Assembly (NCBI GenBank): GCA_017619275.1 | Contig: JAFZSR010000066.1 | Coordinates: forward strand, 1 to 55,151 | DNA length: 55,151 nt | Source of the DNA: Prevotella sp. | GTDB lineage: Bacteria; Bacteroidota; Bacteroidia; Bacteroidales; Bacteroidaceae | Direction of reading: 5' to 3' | The notes under the pieces: model-generated | What the model was told of the DNA's origin: nothing | Databases searched by the model: none | What the model saw: the letters and a program-made list of their open reading frames with translations, nothing else | Translations under genes and position numbers: made by a program | Part shown: in pieces, positions 1-8,053 of the stretch | How the letters are laid out: every line of letters begins with the position of its first letter | How positions within the stretch are numbered: position 1 is the first letter of the stretch

Positions 1-2130
1 AATCTGGAACTTTCCGTCGGGGGCGGAAATGGCCTGGAAGAACTTCACGCAAATCTTGGTGTTGCTGCCCCAGTTCTCGGCAGCGCCCTCTTCATTGCAC
101 CAGCCGTCGTAGTTGGCGGTAGCGTAGGCGTTGTAGTCAATCAGGCTGCCGTCGGGGTTCTCGAAGAACAGCATGTCGGTGGTGAGCGACTCAACGCCCA
201 GGAAGCTGATGGCCTCGGTGAAGTCTACGGCCACCTCATCGGCAGTGTAGCCCATACCGGTCTGGCGCTCGTGGTCGATGGTGAAGTCGAGTACCTCGGG
301 CTGAGGCTCGGGCACGTATACGGGGAGCTTCGTCTTGGCGGCGTTCATGATATAGCCTGTGGCAGGATCAATAATCAGGGCTGCAATATACATGTTGTCG
401 CGGCGCATGGCTTTCTTCATTGCTGTTGTGGTGGGCAGCGTCAGGGTGTAATTCACTTCGGTGGGTTCGGCTGCAGAGTAGACTTGGCGATCAATCTGGT
501 TCTTGTTGCTCTTATAGCTGCTGGCCAAGGCCACATCGTTGAAGTAGAGGCCAGTGACGGAACTCTTTCCATACTTACCGCCACGGCAGAAGTCGGCCAT
601 GTCTTCTCCCACCTGTGCTGCGGTGTAGCTGGCATAGTAGTTCGTCTGTGTCCAGCCGCTGCCGGTTCCCGTGAGGCTGTCGCCGATAAGCACAAACTCC
701 AGGTCATATTCCGAACCATCAATGAGGGGATCTACGAGGGCGGTGGCAACTACCTTGGTGGAGTCTTCGTTCCATTCGCCATTGACATCAACATTGACGA
801 AGGCGGGCTGAGCCAGCAGCACATCGATGAGTTGGCTAATGCCGAAGTCATCACCATTGGTGGAACCGTAGTAGGGATCCACCTCGCCCATGCGGTCGAG
901 CATGCAGCCAGGTGCTCCAGTGAAGGTGAGGCGGGCGTAGTTGCTGGCTGCAATGGTCATGGCGTCTTGAGAGAGGGAACTGTATTGATGGATGGCTATT
1001 TGCACCAACTGGTCGCCATAGCGCTGGCGCATCATCTCCATGCCTACGATGCCGCGTGGGCAATAGCCACAGGTCAAACCCGTGAACTCTTCAACGGTGA
1101 CTCGGCGCTGGAAGATCTTGGTGGTGGTGATGGCACGACCGCTAATGACGGGATTGGTGGCTGCATTCTCCTCGCCATTCACCTTGGTCACTGTCAGGGT
1201 GTAGTCTTGGAAGCATTCGGTGGCAGCGGCATCGAAAATGATTTCGGCCTCTCCCTTTTCGCCGTAGATGACCGGGGTGGCCAGCTCGACATGCTGTTCA
1301 GGCTGTGCCTCGCCGTCGATGGTGATTACGTAGTCGATGCTCTCCAGGTTGGCTTTGCCCTTGTTGTAAATGTCGAGCGACTTGGTGACACTGCCTCCCA
1401 GGGGAATGATGACATCGCCGATGGATTGGGGAATGGCCTTGTATTGGGGGAAATCGCCTTCCACAATAGCCTGCACGCTCAGGTTGCCATAGCTGTTGCC
1501 AATGTTGTAGTAGCCGATGCCGTTGCCCAGGTTGGCATAGATGAGCGTGTTGTAACTCTCGCTACCAGCGTTGACGCACGACAAGGGGTAGACGTTCGAC
1601 GCTTGGTTGTAGGTGAAGCCCATCAGCAGGGCATCGTAATCGGCCAGGTCGAGTGTTAAGGGAGTGTCGAGGGTGAATTCGTTCCAGCCTTGGCTGGTGG
1701 AACGCACGGCTTGGTCGAGGATGGCGGTTTGGATGCTGCCGTTCTTTACTGGCAAGATCGTGATTTGGTAGATGGTGGCGGCAGCTGCCAAGCCCACGCG
1801 CATCTTCACCACTTGGCTGCCGTCGAAGTCGGCAATGGCACTACAGGGGAGTTCGAGATAAGCGCCTACCCTGCCCGTGGTGTAGCTGCCCACGCCGAGG
1901 CCATTGCCAGGGGTGGCTATTTGGTCGGTGGTGTAACCGCCCATGATCAGCTGGTTGTCGGCCAGCTCAACTCTGTTGGCAGGAGCTCTGAATCCCCTGG
2001 GCACCAGCGAAGTGGGGTAGGGGTTCTGCAACTGCACATCTGCAGGTACATTCATCACGCTGGAAATTTGAGCAGTGATGGAAGTGGCTGCCAATAGGGT
2101 GACAGCCAATGAGAGTAGCATTTTCTTCAT
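1..2130 (-). CDS. Large secreted Omp28-like protein, 3' end beyond the window (partial)
   Basis: An uninterrupted minus-strand frame runs from an ATG at 2130 to the left edge (710 codons, no stop reached). It opens with a clear signal peptide (MKKMLLSLAVTLLAATSITA). Residues ~30-330 look like repeated beta-sandwich adhesion-type domains. At about residue 350 the motif TVEEFTGLTCGYCPRG begins a thioredoxin-like domain with a CxxC pair, as in Omp28-type Bacteroidota surface proteins, followed by a region resembling the Omp28 C-terminal half. It is the last visible gene of a minus-strand operon led by a TlpA-like thioredoxin, 20 nt downstream of its neighbour. The role is inferred only as a secreted or surface protein with a possible thiol-active domain. 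The true C-terminus, and any sorting tail, cannot be seen. Confidence 0.85.
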   Translation of the reverse strand, partial: MKKMLLSLAVTLLAATSITAQISSVMNVPADVQLQNPYPTSLVPRGFRAPANRVELADNQLIMGGYTTDQIATPGNGLGVGSYTTGRVGAYLELPCSAIADFDGSQVVKMRVGLAAAATIYQITILPVKNGSIQTAILDQAVRSTSQGWNEFTLDTPLTLDLADYDALLMGFTYNQASNVYPLSCVNAGSESYNTLIYANLGNGIGYYNIGNSYGNLSVQAIVEGDFPQYKAIPQSIGDVIIPLGGSVTKSLDIYNKGKANLESIDYVITIDGEAQPEQHVELATPVIYGEKGEAEIIFDAAATECFQDYTLTVTKVNGEENAATNPVISGRAITTTKIFQRRVTVEEFTGLTCGYCPRGIVGMEMMRQRYGDQLVQIAIHQYSSLSQDAMTIAASNYARLTFTGAPGCMLDRMGEVDPYYGSTNGDDFGISQLIDVLLAQPAFVNVDVNGEWNEDSTKVVATALVDPLIDGSEYDLEFVLIGDSLTGTGSGWTQTNYYASYTAAQVGEDMADFCRGGKYGKSSVTGLYFNDVALASSYKSNKNQIDRQVYSAAEPTEVNYTLTLPTTTAMKKAMRRDNMYIAALIIDPATGYIMNAAKTKLPVYVPEPQPEVLDFTIDHERQTGMGYTADEVAVDFTEAISFLGVESLTTDMLFFENPDGSLIDYNAYATANYDGWCNEEGAAENWGSNTKICVKFFQAISAPDGKFQI

Positions 2131-2150
2131 AAACAGAATATATTAATGAG

Positions 2151-2819
2151 TTATTTTACAATTCGCTTGATGACGCGGCCGTCGGCCAGACGTGCGATAC
2201 TGAGACCGTGGGTACGTTGAACGTCGAGGCGGCGGCCCTGCAAGTCGTAATAACGTTGAACGTTGAACGTTGAACGTTCAGCATTGGAGATGTTGGCGGG
2301 GTCGGCATAGACAAAGTGGAGTGTCACGCTGGGGCCATAGCCCACAACGTTGTTGCCGGCCTGCTCCATGCCAAAGAAGTTGGTGGTAATGTTGAAGTAG
2401 CGAATTTCGAGCGTGGCGGTCCAGTCGCCGTACTGTCCTTCCTCCACAATCCACTCGGTCATAATGTCCTGTTCGTACTCGCCGCTGAGGACGCTCTTGG
2501 CCGAAAAGCCGCTCTCTGAGAGCATCATGCAGTTGCCAAAGGCGCACGTCTGCCAATCGCCGCTGGGCTTCTGGTCGATGTCTTCCCACATGCCGACGGC
2601 CACCTTGTCGCCAGTCATGTTCTTTACGTGCAAAGGTACGGCCATGATTTTGCCGATGGCCTCGTCGTCCTTCACGTCGCTAATGGTGATGACGGTGCCG
2701 TCGGGCACCACGTTGCCCTGCTCATCGATGAACTGGAAGGTTTGATTCTTGTCGTCCTGTGCCCATCCGCTGACAGCGAGGGCACTAAGTGCGAAAACAA
2801 GGGTAAAAAGTCTTTTCAT
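2151..2819 (-). CDS. Small secreted protein with Bacteroidales C-terminal tail
   Basis: This is a 222-residue protein with a signal peptide (MKRLFTLVFALSALAVSGWA) and a beta-rich body that I do not recognise. The C-terminus carries YYDLQGRRL followed by HGLSIARLADGRVIKR, the short tail seen on many secreted Prevotella proteins and reminiscent of type IX secretion sorting tails. The six residues just before the tail (STFNVQ) are encoded by a tandem AACGTTG repeat. The gene lies 6 nt after the Omp28-type lipoprotein gene and 20 nt before the large Omp28-like gene, so it is surely co-transcribed. It is probably exported with the two Omp28-type proteins; its function is unknown. Confidence 0.85.
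   Translation of the reverse strand: MKRLFTLVFALSALAVSGWAQDDKNQTFQFIDEQGNVVPDGTVITISDVKDDEAIGKIMAVPLHVKNMTGDKVAVGMWEDIDQKPSGDWQTCAFGNCMMLSESGFSAKSVLSGEYEQDIMTEWIVEEGQYGDWTATLEIRYFNITTNFFGMEQAGNNVVGYGPSVTLHFVYADPANISNAERSTFNVQRYYDLQGRRLDVQRTHGLSIARLADGRVIKRIVK
2251..2280. repeat. Coding AACGTTG tandem repeat
   Basis: About four units of AACGTTG lie inside the C-terminal part of the minus-strand gene 2151-2819 and encode STFNVQ immediately before the YYDLQGR tail. The same repeat is at the equivalent place of the amylase gene (37402-37423). Confidence 0.8.
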
Positions 2820-2825
2820 AAGCTT

Positions 2826-3743
2826 TTATTGTTTTGTTGTTAATTTAGTCTTGTCAACTTGCACCACGCCGTCGTCGTTGTAGACGAAGGCCACGATGCC
2901 GAGGTTCTTCGTATTCCATCCAGGCTGCAGGGTGGCTGTGTAGTGAAGCTCGCGAGAAGCGTCGGCTCCACCCCAATTGATGGCCTCGCCCCAGTCGCCG
3001 TTGACGGCGGCGCGCAGCACGTGATTATGGGTGTAATCGCGAATGATGGTTCCGTTCTGGTCTTGCAAGGCCGTGATGTCGTCTTCGGTAATCCACACCT
3101 GCAGTTGCCCTGATGAAGCTGCGGTGGCGGGAGCCGTGAGCACCTTCACCTTGATGTCGGCCTGCTGGGGATTACTGTCGCTTTGGCGGGCTACGATGCG
3201 CAAGTTGGGCGCGTCGGCGGTGACGTTGGTCAGAACGTAACTAACCGCCATGCTCCACACCGTCTTGTCGAGCACTCGCATGCCGCCAAAGTCCATGCGG
3301 TTCACCAGAGCGGCCGGTTTGAACTCGATGTTCCAGTGCTGATAGTAGGTGTTGCCCAGCGCGGTGCCCAAGCCCTCAGGCTCCATGATGCCTTGCATCT
3401 CGGAGTGGATGGCCACGGGGACAATGCGGTTGCCGTTTGCCAGCACTATCTGGTTGATGATGCTGGTGCCGTCGGGGCAGTTGGGGCAGCTCTGGCCTGT
3501 ATGGTCTTCGATGAGGATGTTGGCAGGTGCCGGGGCATAGGGAAGCTGGTAAAGGCTGTCGGCAGCGTCGGGCGTGGTGGCTGTGCTGTCGATGCGCACC
3601 GTGCGGTCGATGATGGTCAGGCGCTCATCCTCGTCGATGTTGGAGCAGGAAGGCAGGGCTGCGGCAAAGAAGCAGCAGACGGAACAACCGGCCAGGAGCC
3701 TGCCAAGGCGACGGGGAGAGATGAGGATATGATGTGCGTTCAT
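2826..3743 (-). CDS. Omp28-related outer membrane lipoprotein
   Basis: This 305-residue protein has an N-terminal signal ending in a lipobox-like AALPSC, so it is probably a lipoprotein. From about residue 75 it reads ILIEDHTGQSCPNCPDG, the thioredoxin-like start of the Omp28 family with a CxxC pair. The C-terminal half (VWITEDDI..., NHVLRAAVNGDWGE...) fits the rest of that family, and the length is close to that of known members. The family was named after an outer-membrane antigen of Porphyromonas; its biochemical role is not established. It lies between the DUF6029 barrel gene (6-nt gap) and the small secreted protein gene (6-nt gap), in one operon with a TlpA-like thioredoxin. Confidence 0.9.
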   Translation of the reverse strand: MNAHHILISPRRLGRLLAGCSVCCFFAAALPSCSNIDEDERLTIIDRTVRIDSTATTPDAADSLYQLPYAPAPANILIEDHTGQSCPNCPDGTSIINQIVLANGNRIVPVAIHSEMQGIMEPEGLGTALGNTYYQHWNIEFKPAALVNRMDFGGMRVLDKTVWSMAVSYVLTNVTADAPNLRIVARQSDSNPQQADIKVKVLTAPATAASSGQLQVWITEDDITALQDQNGTIIRDYTHNHVLRAAVNGDWGEAINWGGADASRELHYTATLQPGWNTKNLGIVAFVYNDDGVVQVDKTKLTTKQ

Positions 3744-3749
3744 GTTGAT

Positions 3750-5504
3750 TTAGAAGCTGTAGTTGTAGGAGAGGGTGAAGCCTTTCTGAGCGGGAATCCA
3801 CCGGCAGACGCCCCCCGAACAGTTGTAGCCGGCGCGTGTGCGGCCATAGCCGGCCTGCAAGCGATGCGAGCCGTTGTTGTAGGTCACCAACGCCTGATAG
3901 TAGTGATGGTGGGTGTTGTCGGCATAATGGGCGGGGTCGCTGTCGCCACAGTTCCACATGTCGCTCACGGTGAACATCCAGTGTGGAGCCAGCGAGAGCT
4001 CGGCCAACCCGTAGACCCAGTCGCCCTCGTCGTCTTTGGTCTGCAGGTATTGCGCTTCCATGCGCAGGATGGTCTTCGGCGCAAATTGGTATTTGCCGTC
4101 GGCGACGAAGATGTTGCTGTGGATCATGCCGCCATGACCCTCAACCTGCGTCTTGTTGTAGCGCTGGTTCATGTACATCAAGCTGAGGTTGAATTGTCGG
4201 GTGAGCTTGCGGCTGAGGGTGATGTCGAGGTCTTGGTAGTAGGTGTTGTCGCCCCACTTGAAGAATTTCGAGGTGTAGCCGCTGGTGCCAGCCAGGTCAA
4301 TGGTGCCGCCGATGGCGTTGCGCTGCTGACGGTCGTTGAACTGGCGGTCGATGGCTCGCACATAGCTATAGTTCACCTTCAGGTTCATGCCGTAGCGGCC
4401 ACCGAGGGGAGTCTTGCGCTTGAAGTTGTAGCCCAGCTCGGCTTGGTAGGCCCACTCGCCATCGGCCAGCTGTGTGGCGTAAGGATAGAGGGCTGCCAAG
4501 GCGTAGGTTTGGTCTTGCGTGAAGGCGGGAAGGTGGTTGATGGCACTGCTGGTGCCGATGACGGTGCGGTCGCTCTTGAAAGCCATGTTCTCCGAGCGCT
4601 TGGCCTGGAGCAACAGGCTCAGTCCCTTGCGCGAGTAGCTGCCCGAAAGCATTGCCACGGTGCCTTTCTTGTAGATGTAGCCATTGGCAAAGCTGGGGTC
4701 GTCGCTCTTCAGCGCATATTCGGCCAGCATCGACAGCGAGGCGGTGTTCAGGCTAGCGCGCAGGTCGAAGGCGTTGACATAGCGTGGCTGGTTCAGGCGA
4801 TAGCGGGTGGTGGTGTAGACGGTGTTGCGCCCGGTGCTGTCGATGTCGGTCGAGGTCAGCTCCATGTTGCCGGGCTTCTCGTTCTTGTTCACCCACGAGG
4901 CGCCCAAGGCAAGCGTGGTGCCGGCATCGCGCATGGAGGGAATCCACTCGCTCAGCGTCAGCTCCACGTCGGCGCCGCTGATGAAGGCGTGGTTCCAATC
5001 CCAGTAGTGGCGCTGCTTGCCGCCCAAGGCCTTGAGGGTGACACCTTGCATGGGTTTGAGCACCAGCCGAGCGCCCAGCAGCGAGTTGTCGATGCCCAGC
5101 GAGCGCTCTTCGTAGGTGCGCAGGATAAAGCCCGAGCCGAACTGCTCGTAGAACGTGCCCGCCGTGAGGTCGGCGATGGCGGCACCGTCGTCGCGTCGGC
5201 CCAGATGTCCCCTGACATAGAAGTGGGGCACGCCCCAGCCCTTGAAATCGTTCTCGAATCCTGGCAGGGGATGCTCCAGATACTCTAACCGGGCACCAGC
5301 CTCGAAGAGCCGATGATGCAGCCGCAAGTCCACATAAGTGTTTGTCAGCAGGTCGTCGTCTTTCGTAGCCCCGATGTCCTTATCGCTCTGTGGTAGCAGG
5401 ATGTCGCTCTGCACGCTGCCACCCAGAGTCAACTTGTTGTCGCTCTGGGCAGTGGCGCTGAGCGACAGCAATGCCGCTGCGCATGCAAGTAATGATCGTT
5501 TCAT
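3750..5504 (-). CDS. DUF6029 family outer-membrane barrel protein
   Basis: This 584-residue protein has a signal peptide (MKRSLLACAAALLSLSATAQ). The body shows many alternating amphipathic strands rich in Tyr, Gly and Asn and ends in an aromatic strand (GFTLSYNYSF), as expected for an outer-membrane beta barrel. Phrases such as VDLRLHHRLFEAGARLEYLEHPLPGFENDFKG match what I know of the Bacteroidota DUF6029 family. The start lies 1 nt after the TAG stop of the TlpA-like gene, so translation is probably coupled. No substrate is known. Context suggests it works with the thioredoxin and Omp28-type lipoproteins at the outer membrane, possibly as an export or assembly partner (inference). Confidence 0.85.
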   Translation of the reverse strand: MKRSLLACAAALLSLSATAQSDNKLTLGGSVQSDILLPQSDKDIGATKDDDLLTNTYVDLRLHHRLFEAGARLEYLEHPLPGFENDFKGWGVPHFYVRGHLGRRDDGAAIADLTAGTFYEQFGSGFILRTYEERSLGIDNSLLGARLVLKPMQGVTLKALGGKQRHYWDWNHAFISGADVELTLSEWIPSMRDAGTTLALGASWVNKNEKPGNMELTSTDIDSTGRNTVYTTTRYRLNQPRYVNAFDLRASLNTASLSMLAEYALKSDDPSFANGYIYKKGTVAMLSGSYSRKGLSLLLQAKRSENMAFKSDRTVIGTSSAINHLPAFTQDQTYALAALYPYATQLADGEWAYQAELGYNFKRKTPLGGRYGMNLKVNYSYVRAIDRQFNDRQQRNAIGGTIDLAGTSGYTSKFFKWGDNTYYQDLDITLSRKLTRQFNLSLMYMNQRYNKTQVEGHGGMIHSNIFVADGKYQFAPKTILRMEAQYLQTKDDEGDWVYGLAELSLAPHWMFTVSDMWNCGDSDPAHYADNTHHHYYQALVTYNNGSHRLQAGYGRTRAGYNCSGGVCRWIPAQKGFTLSYNYSF

Positions 5505-5505
5505 G

Positions 5506-5997
5506 CTACTTCACCAGTTCTCTCACTTTCTCAATCAGTTCTGCCTCGGCGCCATCGGTATATCCCGTGTGGCGATAGACAATCTTTCCCTTGCCATCGA
5601 CGATGACGGTGTAAGGCATGGCGCCCGAGTTGTTGCCCAGGGCTTTCGAGAAATCGTAGTTGGGGTCGAGCAGCACCGTCTCGTATTCCCATCCGTGGTT
5701 GTCGACGAGGGGTTTTACTTTGTTGGTGTTGTGTGCCTGGTCGTTGCTCACGATGATGATTTTCACGCCCGTCTCTTTCTTCCAGTCGTCGTAAACCTCG
5801 GCAATGGCATCCAGCTCGCGGTTGCAGGGCTTGCACCAAGTGGCGAAGAAGTCGATGATGAAGGGCTTGCCTCCATTTTGCAGCTCGGCGGTGTTGATGG
5901 TTTTGCCGTTGATGTCCTTCAGGCTCATGCTGGGCAGTTGGGCCATGGCTGCACAGGCCATTACCAGCATGCAAGTGGTGAAAAAGAATCTTCTCAT
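5506..5997 (-). CDS. TlpA/ResA-like periplasmic thioredoxin
   Basis: This 163-residue protein has a signal peptide (MRRFFFTTCMLVMACAAMA) and a single TlpA-type thioredoxin domain. The active site is FFATWCKPCNRE at about residue 55, and the cis-proline loop is visible as GAMPYTVIVDGKG. Family members act as periplasmic disulfide reductants or oxidants for exported proteins. It is the first gene of a five-gene minus-strand operon that also encodes two Omp28-type proteins with their own CxxC motifs, so those or the barrel protein are plausible redox partners. A well-formed promoter lies about 35 nt upstream. Confidence 0.93.
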   Translation of the reverse strand: MRRFFFTTCMLVMACAAMAQLPSMSLKDINGKTINTAELQNGGKPFIIDFFATWCKPCNRELDAIAEVYDDWKKETGVKIIIVSNDQAHNTNKVKPLVDNHGWEYETVLLDPNYDFSKALGNNSGAMPYTVIVDGKGKIVYRHTGYTDGAEAELIEKVRELVK

Positions 5998-6031
5998 GGT
6001 TAAAAACTATGTTAAGTAATGAATTTGGCAG

Positions 6032-6039
6032 CAAAATTA
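6032..6039 (-). promoter_or_regulatory. Promoter of the tlpA-like operon (-7 TAATTTTG)
   Basis: On the minus strand TTTG, 19 nt, then TAATTTTG gives a textbook Bacteroidota -33/-7 promoter, with a predicted start near 6027 and a leader of about 30 nt. Confidence 0.7.
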
Positions 6040-6147
6040 CTGCTTTTTCTTTAATTGACAAAGTGTTTCAACAAAATAACGCCTTTTCAATATGATAAAT
6101 AATCCTAATAATTGTAGAGGAATGGCAGGTAGATGCGAAATAATGCG

Positions 6148-6155
6148 TAATTTTG
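6148..6155 (+). promoter_or_regulatory. Near-leaderless promoter of the DUF4294 gene (-7 TAATTTTG)
   Basis: TAATTTTG is separated by only six bases (CCCCCG) from the ATG at 6162. With a start site a few bases past the -7 box the mRNA would have almost no leader. The -33 element is weak. This placement rules out the TTG at 6153 as initiation codon. Confidence 0.6.
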
Positions 6156-6161
6156 CCCCCG

Positions 6162-6767
6162 ATGAAACGCACTGCGCTCATGCTGATGGCGCTTCTGGCA
6201 ATGCTGTGCAATGCTGCTGCCCAGGAGCTTGGCGACCCAGAGTTTGTGCCCATGGTGAAGATGGGTAAGACGCTGGGCCCCGACGGCGATACCATTCAGT
6301 ATATGGAGATGCAGAACGTTTATGTTTATCCCGAACCTACGTTCAAGAACAAGCGGCAGCAACAAGCCTATCTGAAACTGGTGCGCAACGTGAAAAAGGT
6401 GCTTCCCATTGCCAAGGAGGTGCGCCAGATTCTGATAGAGACGGCCGAATTTGTGGAGACGTTGCCCACGAAGAAAGAACGCGACGAGCACTTGAAACGG
6501 GTGGAGGATGCCGTGGTGAAGGAGTATAAGCCTCGGATGAAGAAGCTCACCTTTGCCCAGGGCAAGCTGCTCATCAAACTGGTGGACCGCGAGTGTAACA
6601 GCACAGCCTACGAGGCCATTCAGGCATTCATCGGGCCAGTGCGCGCCGGCATGTGGCAGGCCTTTGCCTGGATGTTTGGCGCTTCGCTGAAGAAGGGCTA
6701 CCGCCCCGACGGCGTGGACCGTCTCACCGAGCGCGTGGTGCTGATGGTGGAAGCCGGGCAGTTGTAG
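6162..6767 (+). CDS. DUF4294 family secreted protein
   Basis: This 201-residue protein starts with a signal peptide (MKRTALMLMALLAMLCNAAA). The segment QAYLKLVRNVKKVLPIAKEVRQ, followed by a charged helical region (LPTKKERDEHLKRVEDAVVKEY) and LLIKLVDREC, is typical of the Bacteroidota DUF4294 family. The start is set at the ATG at 6162, because an upstream in-frame TTG lies inside the -7 promoter box and would spoil the signal peptide. It faces the Na/Ca antiporter gene convergently. No function is known for the family; it probably acts in the periplasm. Confidence 0.85.
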   Translation: MKRTALMLMALLAMLCNAAAQELGDPEFVPMVKMGKTLGPDGDTIQYMEMQNVYVYPEPTFKNKRQQQAYLKLVRNVKKVLPIAKEVRQILIETAEFVETLPTKKERDEHLKRVEDAVVKEYKPRMKKLTFAQGKLLIKLVDRECNSTAYEAIQAFIGPVRAGMWQAFAWMFGASLKKGYRPDGVDRLTERVVLMVEAGQL

Positions 6768-6859
6768 CCTTTTTTATGGTGTTTTTTGCTGTTTTTGTGC
6801 GTTCAGGGGTTGTTTTCGCAACAGTCTGTTTCTGAGTAATTTACACAGTACGAAAATTT

Positions 6860-6931
6860 GGCGTTGACTTTTTGAAAAAAACTAACGAGATTTTTCAAAA
6901 AACTAACGAGATTTTTCAAAAGGTCAACGCC
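6860..6931. repeat. Convergent-junction repeat / probable bidirectional terminator
   Basis: Nine-base inverted arms (GGCGTTGAC ... GTCAACGCC) enclose two tandem copies of CTAACGAGATTTTTCAAAA. It lies between the convergent DUF4294 and antiporter genes and shares its CGAGATTTTT / GACTTTTT modules with the elements at 15298, 37850 and 54675. Confidence 0.65.
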
Positions 6932-6947
6932 ATAATTCAAAAGTCGG

Positions 6948-7892
6948 TTAGCTGGCTTCAATTGCAGCAGCCACCAGCCATGTCATGTAGCCGAGGAAGA
7001 TGGCGGTGAGCACCGCGCCCTCCCAGCGGGCCACGGTGAGCTTGGTGAAAGAGAAGAGCCACAGCAGCAGGGCGGAACCGCCGAGGATGGCGAAATCGAT
7101 GATGGTGATGCCCTGCACCTGCATAGGACAGATGAGGCCAGCACCGCCGAGGATGAGCAGGACGTTCATCACATTGCTGCCCAGCACATTGCCGATGGCG
7201 ATGCCGCTGTTGCCTTTGCGTGCGGCCACCACACTGGTGGCCAGCTCGGGCAACGAGGTGCCGCCAGCCACGATGGTGAGGCCGATAACGGCCTCGCTCA
7301 CACCCAGTTGCTGGGCAACGGAAGTGGCTCCATTCACAAAGACATTGGAACCCACCACCAGTGCTGCTAAGCCCACCAGGAGCAGCACGACGGCTTTCGT
7401 CAGACTGTAGTTCTTTGTTGCCGTTTCCTCGCTGGCGTTGGGATTTTTGGCACCATGCAGTGTCATCCACATGAACAGCAGGAAGCCAGCTACAAGCAGG
7501 GCGGCGTCAAAACGCGACACGTTGCCATCGACCAGCACCATCAACGCCAGGACGAAGGAGGCGCCCACAGCCACGGGCAGGTCTTTCTTTACCGTTGAGG
7601 GCAGGATGGTCATTGGGGAAACCATCGCAGCTACGCCCACGATGAGCAGCGTGTTGAAGATGTTGCTGCCCACCACATTGCCTACGGCCAAATCGGCGGT
7701 GCCTTTCAGCGCCGACACCAGGCTCACGCAGAATTCGGGCGCCGACGTGCCCACAGCCACGATGGTGAGTCCTATCACTATCTGCGGCATCTTCATCCGC
7801 TCGGCCAAGGCCACAGCACCATCGGTGAGGCGGTCGGCACCCCACAGCACGGCAACTACGCCCACTACAATTAGCAAAAACTGTAGAAGCAT
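6948..7892 (-). CDS. Calcium/sodium antiporter (CaCA family, YrbG-like)
   Basis: This 314-residue integral membrane protein has about ten hydrophobic segments in two homologous halves. Each half carries an alpha-repeat signature: IVIGLTIVAVGTSAPEF with VGNVVGSNIFN in the first, and AVIGLTIVAGGTSLPEL with IGNVLGSNVMN in the second. The acidic residues in these motifs bind the exchanged cations. The protein acts at the inner membrane, exchanging Na+ (or K+) for Ca2+. A hydrophilic loop containing GAKNPNASEE separates the halves, as usual. Family identification is firm; ion specificity is not determined by sequence. It is minus-strand, following mdh after a repeat array that probably separates the two transcripts. 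Confidence 0.93.
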   Translation of the reverse strand: MLLQFLLIVVGVVAVLWGADRLTDGAVALAERMKMPQIVIGLTIVAVGTSAPEFCVSLVSALKGTADLAVGNVVGSNIFNTLLIVGVAAMVSPMTILPSTVKKDLPVAVGASFVLALMVLVDGNVSRFDAALLVAGFLLFMWMTLHGAKNPNASEETATKNYSLTKAVVLLLVGLAALVVGSNVFVNGATSVAQQLGVSEAVIGLTIVAGGTSLPELATSVVAARKGNSGIAIGNVLGSNVMNVLLILGGAGLICPMQVQGITIIDFAILGGSALLLWLFSFTKLTVARWEGAVLTAIFLGYMTWLVAAAIEAS

Positions 7893-7906
7893 TTTCTTTT
7901 ATTCTA

Positions 7907-8047
7907 CAACGGATTTAACGGATTTAACGGATTACTCAGTGGAAAAACATTTGACCCAGCTAATCCGTTAAATCCGTTAAATCCGTTGTTTAAGGAAGCT
8001 CCGTTGAATCCGTTAAATCCGTTAAATCCGTTGTTAAGGAAGCTCCG
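7907..8047. repeat. AATCCGTT repeat array with inverted halves
   Basis: Units of AACGGATTT on the left and AATCCGTTA on the right form a long potential stem. The right half contains two tandem copies of a block ending in AAGGAAGCTCCGTT. It lies between mdh and the antiporter gene, both on the minus strand. A relative sits at 54331-54447. It may serve as a terminator or mRNA-stabilising stem. Confidence 0.7.
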
Positions 8048-8053
8048 TTCGAT

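Noticed and set aside
2631-2638. TACCTTTG promoter-like box on the minus strand
   Set aside because: It lies inside the reading frame of the small secreted protein, encoding part of AVPLHV, without a nearby downstream start. It is probably chance.
3183-5288. A 701-codon plus-strand frame opposite the DUF6029 and Omp28 genes
   Set aside because: It spans the junction of two clear genes on the other strand and has alanine/valine/histidine-rich composition typical of antisense translation.
7907-8047. Possible CRISPR array
   Set aside because: The AATCCGTT units are 9 bp and contiguous, with no spacers of even length and no cas genes nearby. They are simple tandem and inverted repeats.
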